DNA of 64,000 bases from Pelomonas candidula (GTDB lineage Bacteria; Pseudomonadota; Gammaproteobacteria; Burkholderiales; Burkholderiaceae_C), in assembly GCF_043555985.1 (NCBI RefSeq), contig NZ_JBIGIC010000008.1:124001-188000 (forward strand), read 5' to 3'. Below are positions 27,185-34,576 of this stretch, piece by piece. The notes beneath the pieces were generated by a model. The model saw nothing but the letters and a program-made list of their open reading frames with translations, had not been told where the DNA came from and did no database searches. The translations under genes and the position numbers were made by a program. Numbering within the stretch: position 1 is the first letter of the stretch; every line of letters begins with the position of its first letter.

Positions 27185-27975
27185 GCCGCAGGTGGGCCAT
27201 GCTGCTGGGCGCCGTTGCGGCATGTGGCCTGCTTGCCCAGCCGGTTCGCGCCGACGCGACCCTGCCGGAACTGGTCGCGCGGGCCAAGCCGGCGGTGGTT
27301 CTCGTTGGCAGCTACGGGCTGATGGACGCGCCGCGCTTCGGGTTTCGCGGCACCGGCTTCGTGATCGCTGACGGCCTGCAGGTTGTCACCAACGCGCACG
27401 TGCTGCCTGACAAGGTAGATCCGGCGCGCGTCGACCGTAGTCTGGCCATCCAGTCGTGGACGCCCGATGGCGGTTGGCTGCTGCGCAGCGCGCGCGTCGT
27501 TAAGGTGGATGCATCGCGCGACCTGGCGCTCCTGAGCATCGACGACGGCAAGCCGCTGCCCACGCTGCCGCTGGCGGCGCGCGACGCCGCGGAGGGCGAC
27601 GCGATCGCGCTGATCGGCTTCCCGCTCGGTGGCGCCCTGGGCTTTGCGCACGTGACGCATCGTGGCATCGTGTCCGCCCGCACGGCCATCGTGCCGCCCG
27701 CCTCCGGCCCCCAGGGGCTGAGCGAGAAGGCCGTGCGGCAGTTGCGCCAGGGCAGCTTCGAGGTGCTGCAGCTCGACGCCACAGCCTACCCCGGCAACAG
27801 CGGCGGACCGGCCATCGACATCGCCAGCGGCGAGGTCATCGGTGTCGTCAGCATGGTGTCGCTGAAGGCGCTGCACGAGTCGGCCCTGAGCGCGCCCAGC
27901 GGCATCAGTTACGCCATTCCCGTGAGCACGCTGCGCAGCTTTCTGGTGAATGCTGCAAGCCCGCCCGGTCAATAA
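27181..27975 (+). CDS. Trypsin-like (S1C) periplasmic serine protease without PDZ
   Basis: A 264-residue protein with a signal peptide (cleavage near residue 27, VRADA). It carries the chymotrypsin-fold triad: His in VVTNAHVLP (about residue 73), Asp in SRDLALLSID (about 119), and Ser in YPGNSGGPAID (about 205). It resembles the protease domain of DegP/DegQ but lacks any PDZ domain. Its ATGA overlap with prsR places it in the prsK-prsR operon, so a role in processing or quality control of exported PEP-CTERM proteins, or in tuning PrsK, is a reasonable inference. Confidence 0.85.
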   Translation: MSRRWAMLLGAVAACGLLAQPVRADATLPELVARAKPAVVLVGSYGLMDAPRFGFRGTGFVIADGLQVVTNAHVLPDKVDPARVDRSLAIQSWTPDGGWLLRSARVVKVDASRDLALLSIDDGKPLPTLPLAARDAAEGDAIALIGFPLGGALGFAHVTHRGIVSARTAIVPPASGPQGLSEKAVRQLRQGSFEVLQLDATAYPGNSGGPAIDIASGEVIGVVSMVSLKALHESALSAPSGISYAIPVSTLRSFLVNAASPPGQ

Positions 27976-28053
27976 CCTTCCCCATAAATGCCAGACATTG
28001 GCCAGCCGCGATCGCAATCCTTGTTTTACGATCAACCCACTTCGAGGTAATTC

Positions 28054-28845
28054 GTGGACACATCGACTACAAGCGGCGGCGGCAACCTTGGCAGCAGGTT
28101 CGAAGACCTGTTCGAGTTTTCGCTCGCCCTCGATGCTGCCAGCCTCGAGATGGTGTACCGCATCCGGCATGACGTTTATTGCCGGGAACTCGGTTGGGAG
28201 CCCGTCCGCACGGATGGCATGGAGAAGGACGAGTACGACCGGCATTCGGTCCATTGCCTCCTGCGCAAGCGCGGCACCAGTGAGTTGGTGGGCTGCTCGC
28301 GCCTCGTGCTTGCGAGACCGGAGGCGCCGGCCTTCCCGCTCCCCTTCGAAGTCAGTTGCCGCGATGTGATCCACCGCGACCAGGTGGACCCGGCTCTGTT
28401 GCCGCGACATGACGTGGGGGAGGTGTCCCGGCTGGCAGTGATGAGTGGCTTCCGCCAACGTCAAGGCGAACAGCGGGAGCCGGTGTCTGTGGGTGAGCAG
28501 GATTTCGAGTCCAGAGGTGGTCAGCCCCGCTTCCCGTTCATTCCGATGAGCCTGTACCTCGGAGCGGCAGCTGTCGCCCGGTGGCTCAACGTCGAGAACG
28601 TGTTCGTCTTGACGGAGCCCCGTCTGGCAAGTCACTTCGTGCGCCTGGGCTTCGACATCCGGCCGGTTGGCGATGCCATCGAGCACCGCGGTACCCGGGT
28701 GCCTTCCGTACTCAGTTCCAGCAAGGTCGTGGGCAATCTGCGGCCTTTGATCCGACCGCTGTACGCGGTGATCGACCGGGCGGTGAACCGCTCTTTTGAT
28801 GCTCACCCGGACGCGCTGGAAAGGCTCAGGCTCCCCTTGCGCTGA
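28054..28845 (+). CDS. PEP-CTERM/exosortase system-associated acyltransferase
   Basis: A 263-residue GNAT-fold protein like the N-acyl amino acid synthases / autoinducer synthases, matching the PEP-CTERM/exosortase acyltransferase family (TIGR03694 type). Visible features are YRIRHDVYCRELGWEP near residue 32, DEYDRHSVHCLLRKRGT, LVGCSRLVLARP and EVSRLAVMSGFRQR. The GTG at 28054 is chosen because a GAGGTAA Shine-Dalgarno lies 6-8 bases upstream and the coding character begins there. The product is unknown; related proteins make acylated amino acids. A short CTGCCT-GTTC-AGGCAG hairpin directly follows the stop (28846-28861). Confidence 0.82.
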   Translation: MDTSTTSGGGNLGSRFEDLFEFSLALDAASLEMVYRIRHDVYCRELGWEPVRTDGMEKDEYDRHSVHCLLRKRGTSELVGCSRLVLARPEAPAFPLPFEVSCRDVIHRDQVDPALLPRHDVGEVSRLAVMSGFRQRQGEQREPVSVGEQDFESRGGQPRFPFIPMSLYLGAAAVARWLNVENVFVLTEPRLASHFVRLGFDIRPVGDAIEHRGTRVPSVLSSSKVVGNLRPLIRPLYAVIDRAVNRSFDAHPDALERLRLPLR

Positions 28846-28911
28846 CTGCCTGTTCAGGCAGCTCCACCCGCAGCAACGATGCGTGCTGCCAATTCTCTTG
28901 ATTGCTCACTC

Positions 28912-31701
28912 ATGAAAAAAACTTCGTCATCTGGAGTTGGCGCGAAACGCCGTTGCGCAGCTGGGCTGGCCCTCTCAGGCGTCCTGCTGGCTGGATGCTT
29001 CGACAAGTCGGCCGAGCAGTACGTGACGGACGCAAAGGCGGACCTGGCCAAGAACGACAGCGCGGCGGCGGTGATCCAGCTCAAGAATGCGTTGCAGAGC
29101 GATCCGGCCTTGGGCGAGGTTCGCGTGCTGCTTGGGCAGGCTCTGCTGCAGACCGGTGATGCCCGCGGTGCGCTGATCGAACTCGGCAAGGCCAGGGAGA
29201 TGGGCGTCAAGCATGATCAGCTCGAACCGCTGATCGCGCAGGCGATGCTGGGGCAGGCCGAGTTTGCCAAGGTGATTGCCGAATTTGCCGATGCCAAGCC
29301 AGCCACCAAGGGTGCGCAGGCCGACCTGTGGGCTTCGCTGGCCGTCGCGTACAGCGCGACCGGCAATGCGGCGAAGGCCTTGGAGCTGGGTAATGCGGCC
29401 GTCGCGGCCGATGCCGACAACGTGCGCGCCCAGTTGATCCGCGTGCGTCTGGTGTCAGCCGCCTCCGGTCCGGCCGAGGGATTGACTGCCGTCGAGGCCG
29501 TGCTGGGCAAGGCGCCTCAGAGCGCTGATGCCTGGCAGAGCAAGGGTGATCTTCTGGCGCTGCTGGGCAAGCCTGACCCTGCGATGGAGGCCTACCGCAA
29601 GGCGATCGCGCTGAGCAAATTCCATGTGCCTGCTCATGTCGGTGCCTTCTACGTGTTGCTGGGCAAGAAGGATCTCGACGGCGCCAAGGCCGAGCTCGAC
29701 GCGTTGCGCAGTGTGCGCAGCGCAGCGAATCAGGTGAAGTTGTTGACGGTGCTGTTGGCGCTGGAACGCAATGACCTCGACACGGCGCGCGACAACATCC
29801 AGGCTTTGCTGAAGGTGGCTTCAGACGATGTGCGCGTGTTGCATCTGGCCGGGGTTGTCGCATTCCGTCGCGGGTCCCTGCTCGAGGCCGAGGATTACCT
29901 GAGCAAGACCCTCCTCAAGGACCCGAATTTCGAGTCTGCGCGTCTCCTGCTTGCGCAGGCCAATCTGCGCGCCGGAGATCCGACCAAAGCGCTGAGTACG
30001 TTGCAGCCCCTGTTGGGTGACGCCAGCACCAATGCCAGTGCGTTCAGCCTTGCTGCCGAGGCTTATCTGCAAGCGGGTGATCCGAAACGAGCTGAAGCCG
30101 CATTCGTCAAGATTGCCAGAATCAATCCCAACGATGTGCCTAGCCATGCGGCGCTGGCGTTGGTGGACATCGGCAAGGGTAAGGTGGAGCAGGGCATTGC
30201 GGCCTTGAAGGCGTTGTCCGCTGCCGATGCCAGTTCGGTGCCCGATCTGGCGCTGGTGACAACCTTCATGCAGCGCAAGGAATGGGACCAGGCGCTGAAG
30301 GCTATCGATACGCTGGAACGCAAGGCGCCCAAGAGTGCCGGGCCGAGCAATCTGCGTGGGCGCATCGAGCTGATTCGTGGCAACCAGGACAAGGCCGTTC
30401 AGGCCTTCGAGACAGCGCTGAAGCTTGATCCCGCCTACTACCCGGCTGCCGCCAGCCTGGCTGCGATGGACATGGCCGCCAAGAAGCCTGAAGCCGCCAT
30501 GGACCGGTTTAAGAAGGTGCTGGCCGTTGATCCGAAAAGCGTCTCAGCCAACATGGCATTGATCGGGCTGCGTGACGAGAGCGGTGCGAGCAAAGAGGAA
30601 CTTGTCGCTGCGCTGGAGGCGCTGATCAAGCAGATGCCGGGCGAGGCGCGGCCGCGCCTGGCGCTGATCGAACTGCAGTTGCGCCGCCAGCAGGTCAAAG
30701 CAGCCTTGGCGGCGGCCACTGAAGCTGCTGCTGCCTTGCCGGGCAATCCCAGCGTGCTCCGGCATCTGGCCGGCACCCAGGCGATGTCGGGCGATTACAA
30801 CCAGGCCATCGGCACCTACAACAAGCTGATGACGCTTCAGCCCAATTCGCCTGAGCCGTTGATGCTGCTGGCCCAGGTCTATGCTGCGCGCGGGGACAAG
30901 GCGGCCTCCAAGCAGGCCATGGAGCGTGCGCTGAAGCTGAAGCCTGGCTATCAGCCGGCGCAGCGAGCACTGATCGCCAACGAGCTTGCGGTCGGCAACG
31001 TCGCGGAAGCGCGTCGATTGGCTGAGGCGATGAAAACCGTCTATCCGAACGATCCGCTGGTGCTGTCCATCTCGGGGGACATTGCGGCGGTCAGCAAGGA
31101 CTGGCCTGGAGCGGTGCTGAACTATCGTGCGGCATTGAAATTGCTGCCTCAGGTGGATGTGGCGATCAAACTGCACCGAGTCCTGATGGGGGCAGGCAAG
31201 CAGCCCGAAGCGAAGCACTTCGAGTCCGACTGGCTCATCGCCCATCCCAAGGACTTGAAGTTCCTGGTCTATTCCGCGGATGCGGCACTGCTCTCACAGG
31301 ACAACGATCTTGCGCGCGAGCGCTACCTGTCGGTGCTGAAGCTGCAGCCCGATAACGCCAATGCGGCGAACAATGTCGCTTGGCTGCTGAATCGCAACAA
31401 GGACCCGAAGGCCATGGAATACGCGGAGCGGGCGATCAAACTGGCCCCGCAGAACACCGATTACATGGACACCTTGGCGCAGGTCATGGCCACCGCGGGC
31501 CGGTTCAGCGAGGCTGTCGAGATCCAGAAGAAGGCCGTCGAGTTGTCCCCCGATCACGTCATGCATCGCTTTCACTTGGCTCAGTTTTACGCTGGTGCAG
31601 GTCAGAAGGCGCAGGCCCGTGAGCAACTTCAACGTCTGGCGCAGCTTGGCGATCGTTTTGCGCAGCAGGCTGAGGTCAAGAAGCTGCTGGAAGCACTTTG
31701 A
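28912..31701 (+). CDS. prsT: PEP-CTERM system TPR-repeat lipoprotein PrsT
   Basis: A 929-residue lipoprotein. The lipobox LSGVLLAGC puts the lipidated Cys near residue 26. The rest is tetratricopeptide repeats throughout (for example YVTDAKADLAKNDSAAAVIQ, AVQAFETALKLDPAYYPAAA, ALKLKPGYQPAQRAL). Length and layout fit PrsT, which accompanies PrsK/PrsR and is thought to act in polymer export or PEP-CTERM protein handling at the envelope. The ATG at 28912 is preferred over GTG or other codons upstream because it gives a proper lipoprotein signal. Confidence 0.9.
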   Translation: MKKTSSSGVGAKRRCAAGLALSGVLLAGCFDKSAEQYVTDAKADLAKNDSAAAVIQLKNALQSDPALGEVRVLLGQALLQTGDARGALIELGKAREMGVKHDQLEPLIAQAMLGQAEFAKVIAEFADAKPATKGAQADLWASLAVAYSATGNAAKALELGNAAVAADADNVRAQLIRVRLVSAASGPAEGLTAVEAVLGKAPQSADAWQSKGDLLALLGKPDPAMEAYRKAIALSKFHVPAHVGAFYVLLGKKDLDGAKAELDALRSVRSAANQVKLLTVLLALERNDLDTARDNIQALLKVASDDVRVLHLAGVVAFRRGSLLEAEDYLSKTLLKDPNFESARLLLAQANLRAGDPTKALSTLQPLLGDASTNASAFSLAAEAYLQAGDPKRAEAAFVKIARINPNDVPSHAALALVDIGKGKVEQGIAALKALSAADASSVPDLALVTTFMQRKEWDQALKAIDTLERKAPKSAGPSNLRGRIELIRGNQDKAVQAFETALKLDPAYYPAAASLAAMDMAAKKPEAAMDRFKKVLAVDPKSVSANMALIGLRDESGASKEELVAALEALIKQMPGEARPRLALIELQLRRQQVKAALAAATEAAAALPGNPSVLRHLAGTQAMSGDYNQAIGTYNKLMTLQPNSPEPLMLLAQVYAARGDKAASKQAMERALKLKPGYQPAQRALIANELAVGNVAEARRLAEAMKTVYPNDPLVLSISGDIAAVSKDWPGAVLNYRAALKLLPQVDVAIKLHRVLMGAGKQPEAKHFESDWLIAHPKDLKFLVYSADAALLSQDNDLARERYLSVLKLQPDNANAANNVAWLLNRNKDPKAMEYAERAIKLAPQNTDYMDTLAQVMATAGRFSEAVEIQKKAVELSPDHVMHRFHLAQFYAGAGQKAQAREQLQRLAQLGDRFAQQAEVKKLLEAL

Positions 31702-31796
31702 GTTCGTTGTCGGGAAACTTGACACTTTCGGCCTGAAAAACCTCTGGAAGCGCTGGTGAGTCGAAAAAGTTGTTGTGCGACAGTTGTTTATGAACG

Positions 31797-31813
31797 TTGG
31801 CACGGAGGCTGCT
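31797..31813 (+). promoter_or_regulatory. Sigma-54 promoter (-24/-12) of the PEP-CTERM gene
   Basis: TTGGCACGGAGGCTGCT matches the sigma-54 consensus TTGGCACG-N4-TTGC(A/T) at all but one position. The GG (31799-31800) and GC (31811-31812) have the required 10-base gap. Transcription would start near 31824, giving a leader of about 47 bases before the ATG at 31871. PrsR, encoded upstream, is the expected activator. Confidence 0.85.
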
Positions 31814-31870
31814 TATTGACTGCCAAGATCGTGCGAAGGTCGCATGTTTCGTAACGTCAGGAGAGTTGAA

Positions 31871-32701
31871 ATGAACTTCAAGAAGATTGCCGCAGTGCTC
31901 TCGATGGCTGGCGCCACCGTTTTCAGCGGTGCGGCCTTCGCCGACCCGAGCATCACCAACCTCGACGGCACGAAGACGCCGTTCGGCGGTTTCGACTGGG
32001 CTTCCGGTTCGGCTGCGTGGACGTCGAATTTCGATGTCCTGCACAGCAACACCTTCACGCTGAACTACGTGGGCTGGGCCACTGCGGTCACCGCGACGAA
32101 CGGCAATCCGCTCACTCAGCTGTACCAGTTTGACAACTCGGCCGATGGCATCGCCAATTCGCTCCTGCAGTCGCTCGGCCTCGGTGGTTCGTACGAATAC
32201 ACGGTCGTCGCAACGCTGCAAGAGCAAATCATCAGCTGCGATGCCACGTTCACCTCTTGCAAGTTCCAGGTGACCGGCGGTTCGTTCGACATCTACTACG
32301 ACACCACGGCCAACGCCAACTCCACGAGCGCAACTTGGACCGGTTTCAATGACGGCACCAAGATCCTGTCCGGTTCGTTCAACTCTGGCGCCATCACCGA
32401 CTTCCAGAACACGACTGGCGGTCAAGCCAACCTGACGGGTCAAGTGACGTACACCAACAACACGTACATCAACCCCAACCTGGTCAGCACGAACGTCACC
32501 TCCACCCTGCAACTGGGTACCGCCGTGACGAACTTCACTGCCCCGACGTCGGTTGACGGTAACAGCGTTGGTGCTGGCCAGATCGTGTTCCAGGCCGATG
32601 CCAACCAGACCTTCTCCTCGAAGGTTCCTGAGCCCGCTTCGCTGGCCCTGGTCGGTCTGGCCCTGGGTGGTGTTGGCTTCGTTGCCCGTCGCCGCAAGTA
32701 A
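31871..32701 (+). CDS. PEP-CTERM sorting-domain surface protein, PepA (floc-associated)-like
   Basis: A 276-residue exported protein. The signal peptide ends near residue 24 (SGAAFADPS). The body is rich in Asn, Thr, Ser and Gly with beta character. The C-terminus is a classic PEP-CTERM signal: VPEPASLALVGLALGGVGF and then VARRRK. XrtA would cleave or process this signal. The overall look resembles the flocculation-associated PEP-CTERM protein PepA of Zoogloea; this identity is from memory and tentative. The ATG at 31871 follows AGGAGAG. Its sigma-54 promoter links it to PrsK/PrsR, and a strong terminator follows. Base composition is lower in GC than the neighbours. Confidence 0.85.
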   Translation: MNFKKIAAVLSMAGATVFSGAAFADPSITNLDGTKTPFGGFDWASGSAAWTSNFDVLHSNTFTLNYVGWATAVTATNGNPLTQLYQFDNSADGIANSLLQSLGLGGSYEYTVVATLQEQIISCDATFTSCKFQVTGGSFDIYYDTTANANSTSATWTGFNDGTKILSGSFNSGAITDFQNTTGGQANLTGQVTYTNNTYINPNLVSTNVTSTLQLGTAVTNFTAPTSVDGNSVGAGQIVFQADANQTFSSKVPEPASLALVGLALGGVGFVARRRK

Positions 32702-32731
32702 GAACTGATTCGGCGTAAGCCGATCGGTAAA

Positions 32732-32762
32732 AACGCCCCGAGCAATTCGGGGCGTTTTTTTT
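32732..32762 (+). terminator. Strong intrinsic terminator of the PEP-CTERM gene
   Basis: AACGCCCCGA (32732-32741) pairs with TCGGGGCGTT (32747-32756) around a 5-base loop, and eight T follow (32755-32762). An A-run upstream makes it partly bidirectional. Confidence 0.92.
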
Positions 32763-32777
32763 GGCTCATTGCGTGCG
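32761..32777 (+). promoter_or_regulatory. Possible second sigma-54-type promoter
   Basis: TTGGCTCATTGCGTGCG keeps the GG-N10-GC spacing (GG 32763-32764, GC 32775-32776) and the TGGC and TGC cores but deviates at three other positions. It directly follows the terminator and points to the repeat-protein gene 280 bases downstream. Confidence 0.3.
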
Positions 32778-33058
32778 GGGCTGGTGCACGCGCGTCTGGT
32801 GAACCATCGCTGGACGACATGGGTTCTCATCGTCCTCAGGGCTCGGGGTATGAAGCCCGTAGAGCGGCCATCGAGTGGGAGTGCAACGCGCCGGGATCTT
32901 CGCCAGGCGTCACTCCCCCACGAAACAGGGGGCTCGCAGTGCTTGCCCATGGGATTTGGAGCAGGCGGCCTCCCCAGAATGAGGTCACGTGGTCGGCTTG
33001 GGTACTGGATCTGGTGCTTTGGCGATCTTTCCGTCTATTCACCACTGGTCATCCCCCT
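32778..33058 (+). other. Non-coding leader before the repeat-protein gene
   Basis: No credible coding sequence. The RNA could fold strongly: GTGGGAGTG (from about 32876) pairs with the CACTCCCCCAC stretch (near 32911-32921), enclosing a CGCC/GGCG stem. A second C5/G5 hairpin around ACGAAACA is an alternative pairing of the same C-run. It may be a long 5' UTR belonging to the cassette at 33059. Confidence 0.35.
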
Positions 33059-34576
33059 GTGAAACGATCCCTCTTGCGGCCTGCGCGTCCGAGTTCCCGA
33101 CCAGACCGGCGTGCGGCACCCTCTGCGCTGCGGGCTGCCTCCTTCACGGCCGTTGCCGCCGCGGTGGCGACACTGTTGCCGTTCAGCGCCGCCCACGCGG
33201 CGCTCTGCACGCCGGGCCACTACAGCTCGACGGGGTCGGACCCCTGTGCGACGGCGCCGGTAGGCACCTATGTGAACAGCGCGGGTGCCACGTCCGTCAC
33301 GCTGGCACCGGTGGGACGCTACGTGCCGACGTCGGGTGCCACGACATCCATTCCGGCCCCCGTCGGCAGCTAAGTGAGCTCGGTCGGCGCCTCGGTGGCG
33401 ACGCTGGCCCCAGTGGGCAGCTACGTGCCGACCCCCGGCGCCAGTGCGCCCACGCTGGCACCCGCAGGCAGCTATGTGAACACTCCAGGCGCCGCTGCGG
33501 CGACGCTGGCGCCGGTGGGTACCTATGTGCCGACGGCCGGAGCCAGCTCGGTCATCCAGGCCCCCGTGGGCCAGTATGTGGGCACCCCCGGTGCCACGAC
33601 GTCGACACCGCGCCGGTGGGCAGCTACGTGCCGACGGCAGGCGCCAGCGCACCCATGCTCGTCCCCGCGGGCAGCTACGTGAACACCTCGGGCGCCTCGG
33701 TGGCGACGTTGGCGCCGGTGGGGACTTACGTGCCGACGGCTGGCGCCAGTGTGGCCACGCAGGCGCCCGCGGGCAGCTATGTGAGCACCCCCGGCGCCAC
33801 CGTGCCGACGCTGGCGCCGGTGGGCCGCTACGTGCCCACCGCGGGGGCCAGCATGGCCCAGCAGGCGCCTGTGGGCACCTACGTGGCCACCCCCGGTGCC
33901 TCGGCGCCGATCCCAGCGCCCGTCGGCAGCTACGTCGCGACCGCGGGCGCCAGTGCTGCCACGCTGGCACCCGCGGGGAGCTTCGTCAGCACGGCCGGTG
34001 CCTCCTCGGCGCAGTCCTGCCCGAGCGGCAGCCTGTCTTATGGCGGCGCCGTGGCCTGCCGGGCTACCGATGGTTCTGCGAGCGGTCCTTCCCTTGTCTC
34101 TCCCCACTTCCAGACCACAGCGGGCTGGGGTGCCAACGTGGATCTGGGCGACAGCTTCAGCGCTGGCAGTGCCTGGAGCATGGAGGTGGGCAACGCCAGC
34201 GCGGACGCTGCCGACGGCAAGCAGACCCTGCTGACGCTGCTGTCGGCCACGCTGGACGGCACGGACAGCGTTCTTCGAGCTGGTCGGCTTCACGGCCGGA
34301 GACACGCTGCAGATCGGTGACCCGTTCGAGTCCCTGCAGATCGTGGCCAGGAACGGCACGCCGAGTTCCGGCCCGTTCTCGTTCCAGCTGACCTTCCTCA
34401 CCGACGAGGGCGCCGGCCTGGGCGCGGCGGGGCACAGCTTCACGTTCTCGTTCAGCGGGCTCTTCGGCACGCAGGGATCGACCGTGCCCGAGCCGGGCAC
34501 GCCGGGCCTGCTGCTGGCCGCGGCGGGTGCCTGGGCCTGGCTGCGCCGTGGGCGCTCTCGCAAGGCCGGTGGCTGA
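33059..34576 (+). pseudogene. PEP-CTERM protein with fifteen 17-residue repeats, broken by one stop and two frameshifts
   Basis: Read through its lesions this gene encodes an about 505-residue surface protein. From GTG at 33059 comes an Arg-rich leader and a signal peptide ending at SAAHA, then CTPGHYSSTGSDPC, fifteen tandem repeats of the type APVGSYVPTAGASxxxL, a unique region, and a C-terminal PEP-CTERM signal (STVPEPGTPGLLLAAAGAW then RRGRSRK). Three defects are visible. First, TAA at 33371-33373 stands where every other repeat has a Tyr codon. Second, one base is missing near 33608, where the repeat period drops from 51 to 50 bases. Third, one base is extra near 34270, which restores the first frame. 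All three need confirming against raw reads. The GTG start lacks a good Shine-Dalgarno. The gene overlaps the next start by 8 bases. Confidence 0.8.
33254..34017 (+). repeat. 51-bp coding tandem repeat array, 15 units
   Basis: Fifteen units encode 17 residues each with consensus AP(V/A)G-x-YV-xx-(A/P)GA-x4-(L/Q). Fourteen units plus the one-base deletion account exactly for the distance from the first unit (33254) to the last (33967). Conserved positions are Gly4, Tyr/Phe6, Val7 and Gly11-Ala12. The x positions are rich in Thr and Ser. The units differ at many third positions, so this is an old array, not a fresh expansion. Confidence 0.9.

Noticed and set aside
27990..28015. TTGGCCAGCCGCGATCGC as a sigma-54 promoter for the acyltransferase
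   Set aside because: The gap between GG and GC is 12 bases, which is outside the tolerance of sigma-54.
33254..34017. 51-base repeats considered as a CRISPR or minisatellite
   Set aside because: The repeats are contiguous without spacers, vary at third codon positions and encode a regular 17-residue unit.
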